A DNA stretch of 64,000 bases from Eumeta japonica (Eukaryota; Arthropoda; Insecta; Lepidoptera; Psychidae): positions 434,001-498,000 of the forward strand of contig BGZK01000077.1 in NCBI GenBank assembly GCA_005406025.1, written 5' to 3'. Shown in pieces: positions 33,171-44,474 of this stretch. The translations under genes and the position numbers were made by a program. The notes under the pieces are model-generated. The model did no database searches, had not been told where the DNA came from, and saw only the letters and a program-made list of their open reading frames with translations. Position 1 is the stretch's first letter; each line of letters opens with the position of its first letter.

Positions 33171-34240
33171 TTTGGGTAATAGTTGGTGATGATTAGTCTG
33201 TGACAATTAATAGGTATGTCTATTGGTGATGGTCTGTGGCTGCTGGTAAAGGAGTTGTCATCCATATACGCATTGCTCAGTGCATGACTGCATGTTACAT
33301 GAGGTTGAGAGCGCATCTATCGCTTGTTTTTCGCCCTGGCGGATTTGACTGTCTGCATTTTCCGAACGATGTGCCAAGTTGGGATGAAACGTACGTAGAA
33401 ATAACAATATCATTATTAGCGACTGAGCTAAATGAACAATTAATACTTGCTTAGGTGTTCGATATTTATCAATCTTCTCGAATCAATATTCAATTCGTTG
33501 GATAGGAATTAGTAGAATAAACAGATTTGAAGGTCAGCGGTGGGTTACATCCTGCATGTTAATGCATGTTACTGGCAATCGTCTAATTATGGGTTTCCGC
33601 GAATTAACACCTCATAAAATAGAATAATAAACAGGACATTTATCTCAAAAAAATTCATGTTTACTGTGAGATAGCATTTAGCACAATTCTGTAGTACCCT
33701 CTTCATTCTAAAACAGCTCAAATTTGGATGAAATTTACTGTAGAAATTAGCTTAAAGCTTACGGAAAGACATAGGCTACTTTTTGTTTGTTTGTCTGTTT
33801 GTCTATATACTTTCTTGTAGCTCCACCATGACGTACAGTGACTAAATAAATTTTATTAATAGAATTCGTCATCTCATAAAATATATATTATTGTTCGTCT
33901 GTCTGTATAACCATATATCTTCTTATAATTACAAAATTTAAAAGTCACTACTTTTATTTATTCCTTCATTATATTAGATCCTTATTTTAGAAAAGAAAAA
34001 AAGTTGTCGGAGGAAGATTCATATCGAGAAAAAAAGGAGGTGAGAGAAAGACATGTGTAGAGTGAAAATGTGAGTGCAAAGACAATGCAAGCGAAAGTAA
34101 GAGGGAAGTAAGACCAAGAACTGGATCTGTAATTTGGTTAGATCAAATTTGGATTCAAATTTTTGATTTATAGTTAGGTGGAACCGTGTCAACTACTTAT
34201 CTAAAAAATTTGGACTTGGGTGTCTATTTGTCTGTCATAG
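33171..34240. other. AT-rich DNA with one possible LINE tail
   Basis: 33695-33790 (TTGGATGAAATTTACTGTAG, GAAAGACATAGGCTACTTTT, then GTCTGTTTGTC) looks like the 3' untranslated motif of an insect LINE. The 72-codon ORF at 33236-33454 is not recognisable. ACTTGCTTAGGTGTTCGATA (33446-33465) recurs, diverged, at 38422-38441. Confidence 0.35.
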
Positions 34241-34297
34241 CCGGATTTTAATAGAAACTATGGCGGTGTAAAAGGAAAGGAATGGAATGGGTTTACT

Positions 34298-34474
34298 ATG
34301 GCAGACAAAGAATGTATGTTGTCCGCGGCAAGAGAAGTTCGGAGACTCTTAGACGCCACCGCGTCGAGAATGTATTGTTTAGATATTGAACTTGAACGAC
34401 CGGCGCGTGATAAACCTTACAGTGATCCGAGATATATGGCGGTATCTATTGCAACGCTATCGCTCGCGGCATGA
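34298..34474 (+). CDS. candidate 58-residue ORF, unknown
   Basis: An ATG at 34298 opens a 58-codon frame to TGA 34472-34474, in sequence distinctly more GC-rich than its surroundings. The peptide runs MADKECMLSAAREVRRLLDA, TASRMYCLDIELERPARDKP, YSDPRYMAVSIATLSLAA. It has an amphipathic N-terminal helix (residues 6-20), an acidic/basic middle and a small hydrophobic end (47-58). Codon choice and amino-acid balance look like real protein, unlike the A/T-driven ORFs elsewhere. The frame is also open upstream to 34241. I know no family. It may be a small protein, an exon, or part of a transposon ORF. The overlapping ORF at 34386-34676 in another frame has a less protein-like composition. Confidence 0.3.
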   Translation: MADKECMLSAAREVRRLLDATASRMYCLDIELERPARDKPYSDPRYMAVSIATLSLAA

Positions 34475-36185
34475 CGGCCTACCACAACAGGCGACATTTG
34501 ACGTAAGAAGTGAAATTCAACACAAAGATAATACTCGGGAGTCATCACACCGGCCGTTTAGTTTCGGAAAATATTTTTTGACCTATATCACACATAATAA
34601 ACGTAATAATAGACGTTTACGTTTAATATCTATACATCCAACAGCGTACGCAACGCAACGTACTCCTCTTCAATAATTGAGGAGACAGCCGATCGAATTA
34701 GAAATTCCAAACTGTTTATAAAATATTGATTTAGATAGATCAAAATACAAAGCTTAGTTATAATTTTATTATTGTGTATGTATATATTTTGTATATAACG
34801 ACGTATTTATCAGAGTAGTTAATTACTCGCAACAAAAGGACGTGTAAATTGTCTTTTAAACGGTATTTATTATATTCTAATTTCAATGAAATATCAACCA
34901 ACTGCACGTAAATATACTGCGAATTAATACCAGCATAAAATATTTCTAGTCCTATAATTTATAGTATTATTTATTTACAACTTGTCAGTTTCTTATTTCG
35001 CAGTCGGATTTTTGATTAGGTTATTACTTAAATTTTTATTATCTTTTAATTTATAAATAATAATAATATATGTTTTTCATGTCAGTGATATTTGTAAAAA
35101 GGTTTAAGGCACAATTAGGTAAAATTTGAATTCTCGAAAAATGTTCTTAAACGCATTGGACGAATTGGTGAAAATAGTCGAGCCTCGAATAACATTTTAA
35201 TATCCTACTTAGGATTAATTTACTAAAATTACCTATAACGTAGGAAAGTAGTTTCAATACATTTTTATCAATTTTTTTTTATCTTATTCAGAGCAGTTCT
35301 GAATTTATCGCAAGTACTTAGTATTTGTGCTAAGTACCTACTACATTTTATTTTATCTTTGGTACTTCACATCCCTTTGATATGCATGATTTCGCGATTT
35401 CGTCATAAGCGACCGATGATTTAAACCTTCCAGGTATTTATCCGTAGTCTTAGGAAGTTGAAAATCGGCATGTGGACTTAGCTTACGATACGAAGAACGA
35501 AGAAATATAGCAATTTCTAATTTTTCTTTTTCTAGTTAACTTATTAAATTATACTTTAGTAAATCTTATGGATATAACATAGGCCAAGATTCGACCTCTA
35601 TAATCAAAACTTAGGGTCCTACATCTTACGACTTTAACATTGTGTGTAGAGAATGATCTATAGCCTACAGTATTACCTATTTACAACGGACTTATCCAAT
35701 CGAATGCGTGCGCGCGGTATGCTGACAACAGAGACGCTGATTTAGCTTTCCTCGAAACAGAAGCGAGTAAATTCCTTAGGACACATTTGACTCAAACTGC
35801 ACCGCCCAGCGCTTAAATAAAAAAGCAATGCGTTTCAAAAACGTTTTAAACCGCGCTGAAATAACTACAAATGAGGTCTTACTGGATAATTTGTAAGCTA
35901 TTATTTTTTACGTAATGACATTATGACTCATTGTTTTGTCATGCTAGTATGATATTAATATAGATGTCGCAAATCCGAACGCCAGTGATTGTCGTACTCG
36001 CATTGTAGCCCTAAATAAGTAACTTGATATAGGCATATCTTTAAAAGCTTTCAACACATGCATATCAAAGTAATGTTGATTGACAGTTTGGAAAACGGGA
36101 CACATGATTCCAAAACATTTAGGATTAGTATTTTGTAATATGCTACTTAACATATAATTCGTTAGCTTTTTTATTAGTCCCATCC
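34475..36185. other. AT-rich DNA, no gene
   Basis: Nothing supported. GTGCTAAGTACCTACTAC (35327) is next to a partial echo (AAGTACTTAGTATTTG, 35312). Confidence 0.4.
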
Positions 36186-36290
36186 CGAATGGTCAAGTTC
36201 CCAATATGTATCAATCCGTCCAGCCGTTAGCTTATGACAAACATTTATACAAACATGCTTTTACGTTTTTGTATTATGAATAACTTGTAA
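36186..36290 (+). repeat. direct repeat, left copy (CCGTCCAGCCGTTAGCTTAT)
   Basis: GAATGGTCAAGTTCCCAATA, ATCCGTCCAGCCGTTAGCTT, ACAAACATTT and TTTTTGTATTATGAATA recur in the same order at 36548-36652. Confidence 0.85.
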
Positions 36291-36547
36291 AAAAGGTGAG
36301 GATTGGGCTCAAGTATGAACTCGACCTTTGTAATCGTCCATAGAACATGTATGTTGAGTTTCATTAGGATCTCTAAAGAATTGTAGACGCTATCGTGTTG
36401 ACAAGCCCCGCGTTATATCGTATATATAAATAAATACATACATATATAAACTTTTGAAACAGCAAAATTTTTCAAAAGTTGCGCCATGAGGATAAATATA
36501 ATAGTTAGATTTTTATGAAATCTACTAAAAACTACAAACGTTTCCGC

Positions 36548-36660
36548 GATGAATGGTCAAGCCCCCAATATCAATCCGTCCAGCCGTTAGCTTATGACTA
36601 ACATTCTCTAACATTAACAAATATACTTTTACATTTTTGTATTATGAATACCCTATAACT
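36548..36660 (+). repeat. direct repeat, right copy
   Basis: GAATGGTCAAGCCCCCAATA, ATCCGTCCAGCCGTTAGCTT and TTTTTGTATTATGAATA match 36186-36290. The GGTCCAGCCGTTAGCTT style of wording is typical of LINE 3' untranslated tails. The spacing of 362 bp could be two insertions or one duplicated segment. Confidence 0.85.
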
Positions 36661-36773
36661 ATCTACAGACAATTCTGCATCGAATGGTCATCTTTACATG
36701 CCGATACGTTTAGTATTTTGCGTGATGCACGGCCGAAAGAAACCATTTTCATTATATAGATCATTGTAAAATA

Positions 36774-36962
36774 AATGGCAGATTATATATTTTTTAACCC
36801 CTTCAATATGCATGTCAATTGAAAGGACTTGACTAGAATACACAATGTCAAAATTCCAAATACAAAATGGCTGCCACGCTAAAATGGCGGATTATATTTT
36901 TTATTAAACCCCTCAGTAGAGCTGAATAAAAAGGCTTGACAAATAGAACACAGTACAAATAG
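36774..36962 (+). repeat. imperfect 110-bp direct duplication (AAATGGCAGATTATAT)
   Basis: AAATGGCAGATTATATATTT (36774) and AAATGGCGGATTATATTTTT (36884) head two similar blocks, each with AACCCCTTCA or AACCCCTCAG and a later GGACTTGAC or GGCTTGACA. A third start (AAATGGCAGATCATAAAG) is at 37018. Confidence 0.6.
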
Positions 36963-36984
36963 AACCTAACCTAACCTAACCTAA
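36963..36984 (-). repeat. short interstitial telomeric-type tract (CCTAA)4
   Basis: AACCTAACCTAACCTAACCT followed by AA is four units of the complement of TTAGG, the insect telomere repeat. At 22 bp it is too short to be a telomere. Confidence 0.9.
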
Positions 36985-37468
36985 AAAGATCCTAATCCAA
37001 AATGACGTCGTAAATGAAATGGCAGATCATAAAGTTAATACATTAAATAGTAATATATAATAATAAGTTAACCAGTAATACATTAAAACTGCAATCGAAA
37101 TATCTAATCAAAACTAAGAACATTGTGAACAGTGGTATGCATCCGACACCCAAGTTAAGATTTCATGTTATGGACTGTGTGGCATTAGGGTGACTAAAAA
37201 TTCTTTGCCGTTAGCGGTACAGCGCCCAAGTTAAGGTAAAAGGTTGAAGCGCGCCGAGGACTAAACCCTGTGATAATGAGGTATTAAATGGCTTAAATTG
37301 AATGAGAAATATTAAGAAAGTGAATAAAAAACCCAAAATTCAAAAATAAAATAAGAACAAATAAAGTTAATGGTTTTATTTTAATCTGATCATTGCTCTA
37401 GATTGATAAGTTTTATGACTTGTATATGTGTGCTATCTACTTATTACTTTTTAGCTTTTAGTACATTC

Positions 37469-37660
37469 GGCAAGGGTTGTCCTAGAAAATCTTATACAGA
37501 CCATATTGGTCGCACATTAAAAAGGGGCCAAATTTTAAGAACCCTAAACCGACGAGCTTGCATGAAAAGATTGATGGATGTCAGTGAGGCAAGAAGTATG
37601 CAAATATCGTACCATGTGGAAATCTATAGTCTGCGTACCCTTCGGGGAAATAGGCGTGAG
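37469..37660 (+). pseudogene. LINE reverse transcriptase C-terminus, second family
   Basis: The frame gives GKGCPRKSYTDHIGRTLKRG then QILRTLNRRACMKRLMDVSE ARSM. A one-base slip at about 37599 continues as CKYRTMWKSIVCVPFGEIGV. The pattern R-x-C-M-K-R-L-M-x-V-x-E-A-x-x-x-C-x-x-R-x-x-W-x-S is a recurrent C-terminal tail of insect non-LTR retrotransposon polyproteins, distinct from the RTE tail at 3606-3906. The frameshift and isolation show a dead, 5'-truncated copy. Exact clade is not determined. Confidence 0.6.
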
Positions 37661-37886
37661 TTTATATTAATTATTATTACATTATTTGCGTAATTATTAT
37701 GTTTTTTTACTAAAAATTGATTAAGCTTTAGTTTTTTAATATATTACATTACGATATTATACGTCATGTGTTCTTTTTAAGAATACGTTCCCTTAATAGT
37801 ATTTTTTTAATAGATTTTAAGTAGTTTGTTTGTTATTTGATTTATGCATCATAAGTTAGAAGCCTTCTATCAGTGATTTAGAATGA

Positions 37887-38057
37887 ATATCACAAAGAGC
37901 ATTAATAGAGCTCGAGGCATCCAAAGAACAATGTACTAATGTTATGAACAACTGCGATGACAAGGAAATAGAAATAAAATTAATTATGTTTGTAAATAAC
38001 AATTTAAAGAGCGAAATAGTCGAATTGGACTACAAATCCAGTGCCTTAAGTGACTAA
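37887..38057 (+). pseudogene. decayed coiled-coil ORF fragment, probably transposon-derived
   Basis: Open for 56 codons after a TGA, with no ATG at its start: ISQRALIELEASKEQCTNVM, NNCDDKEIEIKLIMFVNNNL, KSEIVELDYKSSALSD. The heptad-like spacing of L/I/V and the charge pattern suggest a coiled coil. Past the stop, other frames keep protein-like words (QAMINQSDDSQQQYT; AATNIISTGTVTQQQNKN; KSEILLCMVSLRG). This suggests a longer reading frame broken by stops and shifts down to about 38260. Retrotransposon ORF1 or gag-like proteins often have such a region. Host exon remains possible. Confidence 0.3.
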
Positions 38058-38375
38058 CGCGAGCCCTTGCAAGCAATGATAAACCAATCGGACGATAGTC
38101 AACAACAGTACACACGCTGCTACAAATATAATCTCCACAGGCACAGTTACACAACAGCAGAATAAAAACGCATAAATTTCAGCATGAAATAGTGCAAAAG
38201 ATTTTAAAAAACCAAAATCGGAAATTCTATTGTGTATGGTGTCACTTCGTGGAAGTTCATGATTAGACACCTGCATGTGACATGTAGTAACTTTCTACAA
38301 GCAATCCATTGATCACCCCCGAATCCGTTTTTTCACAAGAATTACCATCCAACCAACTAAATATTTATTCCAGAG

Positions 38376-38455
38376 GATCGACAGGTATCGAACAGCGAGC
38401 CTAAGCAAGTATTAAATTTAACACTTGCTTAGATATTCGATATCTAGCGAATCTA
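38376..38455. repeat. foldback palindrome around AGCAAGT...ACTTGCT
   Basis: TAAGCAAGTATTAAATTTAA (38402) followed by CACTTGCTTA is an almost perfect 30-bp palindrome. Outside it, GATCGACAGGTATCGAACAG and the complement of ATTCGATATCTAGCGAATC also pair roughly, so the inverted repeat extends to about 80 bp. Confidence 0.75.
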
Positions 38456-40264
38456 GGATATGCACAGTACCACACGAAATTAAACTTAAAACCGAAATTT
38501 TGTGTGCTAGGGCCTACAAAATCAATTGCAACATTTACAAAGCCGATGTGACTTCGCAGTTTGAGTCGCTCAATTTACACATTTATTTGGAAAAGTTTAT
38601 GAGTAACAGTGTGTGGGAAATGTTGCACAGTTGCCATTTCCACAACAGAGCAGAGTAACAAATAATTTTTGTCTGAATATTTTCTGTTCGTTTTTGTCTT
38701 ACATTTAAGATAATGTTACTCGTTTCTGATGAGTATACCTTTGTGTTGTTTAAGTCGGGATCTACAGCAGTTTGTTGCGGAGTGAATTAGACCGACTCGA
38801 TTGCCCGCCGGCTCGTGGCGGTCTTCTTTTGTTGGCCGACCTTTATATGATATTTCGTCACAAAAGGCGTGTGTGCTGTAATCCTAATACGCCTTGTAAA
38901 CCAACCGCGTTTATTGTTTTACACTATTTGACGTGTTACATGCTTTTCTATTTTAACTGGTAGCATAGGAAATAGACTATCTAAAGAAAGTTGCATTTTT
39001 TTAATTAAAATTTGGTCTTATCGATAGCAGATTTGTATTGCTATATTTTGTTATTAAAATAGGTATTATTATTTGCACTATTAGTGAAGTTATCATAATG
39101 TCAACTATATTTCATTGAGATAATATATAATTTTAAATGATTCGATCGTACACATGTGTTACCATTTTCTGCGCTTTGCTATGGACTGTGGGGCTTAAAA
39201 AATTGGCAGACGTATTTTTGCGAAACAATTATCAGAATGTCGTCAAAGCTGGTTAAATCGCTAATATGAAGGAATGACAATATATGATGTGTAGTTTCAT
39301 TAATTTATTATCCATCATTAATGACAGACTGGAAAAATTTAGTGACAGGCAATTTTTAAAATACTTTTTTTTTTTGAAATATAAAATGTTGATAGCTACA
39401 TTTGTACATGACTATTGAGATATTAGTTATTTTACTACCGTAATTTCATTCATCTATTTTAGTACCGTAATTACCAATGCACGGCATGATATATAAATTG
39501 GCATAATATTATATAATATGAGATAACGTAATAAAATAATAGATACGTGTGGAAGGAAAGCGGTAGGCACGTGGTGTCCAAGAAAAATTTATTCGGAACA
39601 AATTGGTAACGTATTAGAAGAGAGAAACACTCACCTAGAACCGAGATTACATGAAAAGGTTTACCAAAACCAATAATATAGACAAAGAGATTGGAAAGTC
39701 ACGTATAACTATCCTTCTAATTCTCTAGTCACATGCACACAAGAATAGTGGTATATTTGACGTCTCCATCATTCGATGCTTGAAGTTTAAAAGTATTCGC
39801 ACTTGGCTGAAGTAATTAACATTAAATTTACGTTAATTTTACGACAGCAGCACATAAGCTTCTATTAAAGGCGGCTACTTCGTATCGACGTGGAAAGCGC
39901 ACGGTGTGTTGCTATCTGGGTTGTATTAAAGGTTATGGTCAATAGAATGTACAGTTATTTTGGAATGGTCGACACACGAACCCATTTTCACTCTCGTGTC
40001 TCGTCCGGTAAGTATATTGCAATCAATTCAGAATTACACCGTTCGCCGGGTTCTGTAATAGCTTTATACATTGCAGTCGTAAAACTTTATTATGTAGGAC
40101 TGGTGCTGGTCCTTAGGGAATGCTGTAAAATAAGTAACTATAACTGTAAATTAAAAACAATCATAATTTAAATGCATTTAATTGCATCACTAAAACGCAA
40201 GTTTTATATATTTTGATTCGGGTAGACTTTTCGATTTGTTATTTCTGATATTCTAAAGATTATT
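38456..40264. other. AT-rich DNA, no supported gene
   Basis: A 77-codon ORF at 38425-38658 has a fairly balanced peptide but starts inside the palindrome and shows no domain. A GC-richer patch at 38755-38900 is open in one frame (38772-38963), also unrecognised. Confidence 0.3.
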
Positions 40265-40361
40265 ATGACAAATTTTGTTAATCAGTTTAGTCGCTACGTT
40301 TCGAAGCTGTGGCGCAGAAACGATGTAAACAATGAAGAATGTTATGGGCATTTTTATATGG
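40265..40361 (+). CDS. candidate first coding exon, unknown protein
   Basis: ATG 40265 opens 32 codons, MTNFVNQFSRYVSKLWRRND then VNNEECYGHFYM, ending at a consensus-like donor, G/GTGAGT, with GT at 40362-40363. The peptide is balanced and slightly basic, with an aromatic-rich N-terminal stretch. The exon would end in phase 1. An acceptor with a long T tract at 42026-42027 could be its partner and keeps the frame open, but that pairing is a guess. No family recognised. Confidence 0.25.
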
Positions 40362-40540
40362 GTGAGTTCTGTTCCTTCGTTGTCGCAACTTATAACCAAT
40401 TTTAATTGACATTACCAAGTTCTTTTAATCGACCAATAAACACTAAAAATAATGATAATAGCCTTGCAAGAGTGGGGAAAACTAGTTCGTTCATTTTTCA
40501 TTTATTATCATTTTTGAAGAATGTAAAGAAAGAAATGAAG

Positions 40541-40617
40541 AAAGTAATTATGTAATTACTTAATTACGTAATTACTTATTAGTAATTATGTAATTACTTT
40601 CTTTAATTAGGTAATTG
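40541..40617. repeat. clustered GTAATTAC palindromes
   Basis: AGTAATTATGTAATTACTTA, TTACGTAATTACTTATTAGT and AATTATGTAATTACTTTC form overlapping inverted and direct copies of GTAATTAC within 77 bp. GAAAGTAATTATGTAATTAC near the start pairs with the complement at the end. Confidence 0.85.
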
Positions 40618-40849
40618 TTTTTTACCAAATCGCAAGAAAATAATAAAAATCGTGTGAAATAATTAAAAAAAAAATAGCGATTCGAAAACCCGATAATGAA
40701 TATGTATTATAATATTTAACCCATCCAAAAAAATGAGAAGGTTCTATGATCGTCTCTATGTATTTTTTTATGTATGCTCGGCGATAACTTCGTCAATTAT
40801 TTGATTGTGAAAATTATTTTATGTTTTAAAGAGTATTATAGCCTCGAGA

Positions 40850-41060
40850 TGGTTTCATAGTCACCAAATCAAGTTTGTCATAATGGGATCCCAGGGAAAT
40901 CGAGGGATACCCTCAAATACTGGCACATATAGTGTTTGGGCTGCTTTTCAAATTATTCAAGCTTTACGTCAGGGAGTTATCATCTTATGTTCCTGAGCTG
41001 ATGATGGAAACTACAGCACTCCGTAACGGTTAGGAGTTAGGGGATAATAGTGCGATTTGT
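40850..41060 (+). repeat. possible dispersed repeat fragment
   Basis: CATAATGGGATCCCAGGGAA with AATCGAGGGATACCCTCAAA, and then GAGCTGATGATGGAAACTAC with GTAACGGTTAGGAGTTAGGG, look like parts of a dispersed lepidopteran repeat from memory. There is no second copy in this window to confirm it. Confidence 0.25.
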
Positions 41061-42027
41061 CAACAGAAACTACTCATAATAGTTATTAGTAAAACCCTGA
41101 TGTACACAGAATTAAAATCACGCATTGTTCTACCTACATATTTTCATTAATGTATAGAATTCCAATGTGACAATCTAAGCAGAATCGCATTGGAACTTTT
41201 AGCAATAACAGTAGAAATAGGGTGAATTAATTTAATGTAATGAATGGGAATGTAATTTGTATGAATTATAGAACTTTCGGGATTGGAATTGATTTTCCAC
41301 GTACTCCTTATAAAAGTAAAGGAAGTGCCGGGCCAATTACATATTAACAATAGCTTAATCCACATACAAAGTAGTTAGTTGAATTATACTACTACTAACC
41401 TTCAAAAACAACTAATTATTTCAATAGATTTTTGAGGGTATTTTTTTTTTCTAAAATTTATATTTATATAATATAACCGATATGCAATAGATACTTTGCT
41501 ATAGAACGAAAGTATATTGTAGGTTTGTATATTGTTTCCGGCTTAGGTTACAATTTTTGGCAATCAAAGATAATATTGAGAAAGTATTATTAATAAATAC
41601 AACAATCCGAAAGTTCATTAACGTTTGTTCTATTCTAGAAATTGAATTCGGTAATAACATGTTGAGTTATATACAAATAATTATATGGATACTTCCTCAT
41701 TTCAGACTAATACCACTTTCCTCATTTTAATCAATTGTTAAATAGCATGGTGCAGGTCAAAGATCACATATCTTAGAGACAATCGTGTTAGATACGCGCT
41801 TGTACTATTACAATGTGCGACCTCAATTGAAGCGATTCCATAAGTTTGCTTCTATCAGCATATTGGCGGCCATATCAAATAATGATTTTCAATACGTATA
41901 TATTCATAATCATTTAACATATTAAATTGATTTGTACCGTCGTCAAATAAAGATTTAAACTTTATAAACTTTAAAAATAACACCGCATAATAGAAGGTTT
42001 AACTTCTGTTTTGTTTTTTTTTTTTAG
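41061..42027. other. AT-rich DNA, no gene
   Basis: Nothing supported; ends in a strong polypyrimidine tract (TTTTGTTTTTTTTTTTTAG). Confidence 0.4.
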
Positions 42028-42240
42028 CCTCCATAAGGATGACAATTTTTATATTTATTTTATGTTCATTAGAAATAAACGCTGGAAACAGTCTTTGTAT
42101 TTTGTACGCATCAAGTTCTAATCAAATCTTTGAGACAAGAACAAGCAAAAAATCGTTTTCAAAGAATCGAGAAGCTTCAAAGACAATGTTAAAATTGTTG
42201 GACGTAAAACAAGATGATGTTTATATGTATGGTTGGATTG
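42028..42240 (+). CDS. candidate internal exon, unknown
   Basis: It follows a long T tract and AG (42026-42027) and stays open to a GT at 42241. The peptide begins ASIRMTIFIFILCSLEINAG (with one base from an upstream exon). It contains NQIFETRTSKKSFSKNREAS, KTMLKLLDVKQDDVYMYGWI. The first third is hydrophobic, like a signal or membrane segment; the rest is charged. The ORF from ATG 42039 runs on to 42254. The splice signals are plausible but chance is not excluded in T-rich DNA. Confidence 0.2.
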
Positions 42241-43204
42241 GTAATGTACATTGATTTTTTTCAAATCAAGAAAAAAACTCACAAATAACCTCAAAAAATG
42301 TAGATTACATTGCCTTAACGAAAAGGTATGAATATTGGTTTCCATTTTATTAAGTAATTTTCTGCATATTTAACTAATATTTTTTCGTAAGTGTGTCGGT
42401 CCGAGAATGCACTATGTAAATACTTTTGCATAAAACAATACTGAAGTAATATTTTATTCGTTTATTTATGCATAACGATTTGAATTCTATCGTATACTTA
42501 TTATGTGCGATCGTATGTTTTCCGTGTGTTCTATTCAGTGAGAATGAAAGTACGATGACGTGTAATGTTACTATGTATTGTATTATAATTATTGTAGTTA
42601 CGCCAGAGAGGCACACACAAGATATAGCGTCGTGATGCGGTGTCCTGATAGAGCGGTGTGATGTGCCGTTTGACGCGATGCCCAAATTCTTGTCAGTTCA
42701 CTGGCCATCTCAAAGTCTGGATTGAAAGTGTCTTTGATTCAATTACGACAATTATAATTTAGTATTAGTAATGCTAATACACATACTTATTTTAAATCAG
42801 CACTTATATTGAATACGCTATACATAAAATGTATTGACTATAAATTATTATCTTAATTAATACCTTGTTATACGGAAACTTCATTCAGGTGACTTGCTCA
42901 TACAATCCCTCACACTTGAAATCATAAAAGTACGATCGTGAAGCGTAAATTCCAAAGCAATCGATGGTTGCTTTTTCGATCGGAATAAGATATAAAAAGC
43001 ACGTATAAAAACAGTACACAAATTGCATTGAATTCCACTAAGTAAATAAACAATATTCTCTAAATTTACGATTGTACTATGATCAGACGTCGATGCTAAA
43101 TCCTCCCTAAAAAAATTACGTATCATGGAAATAAACAAAATAGAAGCTTTTATCACCGCACTTTAGGGGCATATCCTCATACGACCTCTTATTTCAGATC
43201 AAAA
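42241..43204. other. AT-rich DNA, no supported gene
   Basis: Minus-strand ORFs at 42374-42685 and 42881-43156 have no recognisable domain. Confidence 0.35.
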
Positions 43205-43460
43205 GCTCGAAATTTACGTCGTCCATGCTGATCTAGTGTGGGTGAGTGGCCGTTAATCACTATTGTCACTAATGTGGTGATAACGCGCAGTTTCAACAGC
43301 TTATCGTGCTTTACGCAGTACGAAGCAAGTGGATTCATTTCACTTAAGTTGAAAATTCATTGGCCAGTCCCATCGTAGTCAACAATCGAAACCGTTCCTT
43401 TCTGACTCGAAGGTTACGCCTTACCACGCCACTACTGTGTCCACTAGTGTGGGAACTTGA
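43205..43460 (-). repeat. tRNA-derived SINE-like copy T1
   Basis: On the minus strand it starts near 43455 with an A-box-like TGGCGTGGTAAGG. About 40 bp later comes a B-box-like CGGTTTCGATTG, the spacing of an internal pol III promoter. The body that follows shares order and wording with 50415-50635: TGAATTTTCAACTTAAGTGA, GCTTCGTACTGCGTAAAGCA and CACATTAGTGACAATAG. Confidence 0.5.
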
Positions 43461-44330
43461 GAGTTAAGAAGAACCTGAAGATTGATATAAAAAATTAGAA
43501 ACAGATCAAAGGCTAATGCAATCGCGTTAATGAATCAAATGGAAAAATGAAGTAATTTTAAACCGGATCATTATGAAGGAAAGTGGATTCTTCACGATAA
43601 TCGTAAATGAATACTGTCACCGATGAATTTAGATGAGACGTGAACAGAGTGCACTGAAAAGTTAACTTTTTTTGACAATGCCTTAATTGCGCCATTCACT
43701 ATAGCTTTTTGAGATCTGATGCGTCGATAATACCTGATGAAAAAGTAGCCTCAAGTCATCACTACGCCTTAACCATTATTTCTTACGATGATAACGATAG
43801 TTTTTATAACGCCCGAAAAACTGTTTCAATAATGCAGGAGTTTTTTCCAAAATTTTGAATACCGTCAGTCCTACTTTGGTATAAATTTAATTCCCAACTA
43901 TTTTCAGGCAGTTCAGAAAACATTTTCAAAGAAACAACAGAAAAATGTTACTGAACAAAATATAGATTTTCAAATATATTACTTGTGTCTCTTCAGAATT
44001 TTGAAATAAAGGAGTAAAATATGATTCCCGAAAGATGGCAGAAATATAACTTTTATATCAGAAACAAAAATGTTGTCTATTTTGTTTTGAAAAGTAGCAT
44101 CATACTTATAATGTAATACATTAATATTTTTATATAACAAAATATAAATTAATTATTTTAAACTTTAAACCCCTTATTTTTCAAATTTAGAAGATTAAAA
44201 AATTGTGTCCAAACTCAGACTTTTAAGGTTTTTGGAGAGTAAGTTAGAATGGCGAATCAAACCTTGAAAAGATAAATTATAAAATTTAGATTTATTTCTA
44301 TGACAAGGTTTTTAGTTTGATATGTATACA

Positions 44331-44375
44331 TGTACACATATACACACACTCATGTGCACACACGTACACGCGCAC

Positions 44376-44406
<31 letters not shown>

Positions 44407-44474
44407 TACGTACGCACACACACGAACAGAGAGAGAGAGAGAGAGAGACACGTACACGCATATGCGTGTGTGCG
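44331..44474. repeat. composite microsatellite (CA, CG-rich ACGC, GA)
   Basis: CA-type repeats pass into an ACGC run (CGCACGCACGCACGCACGCA, about 44370-44410). A GA tract follows (44428-44447) and the array ends with CACGCATATGCGTGTGTGCG. Alternating purine-pyrimidine sequence over about 100 bp can adopt Z-DNA. Two ORFs reading through it only translate the repeat. Confidence 0.97.
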
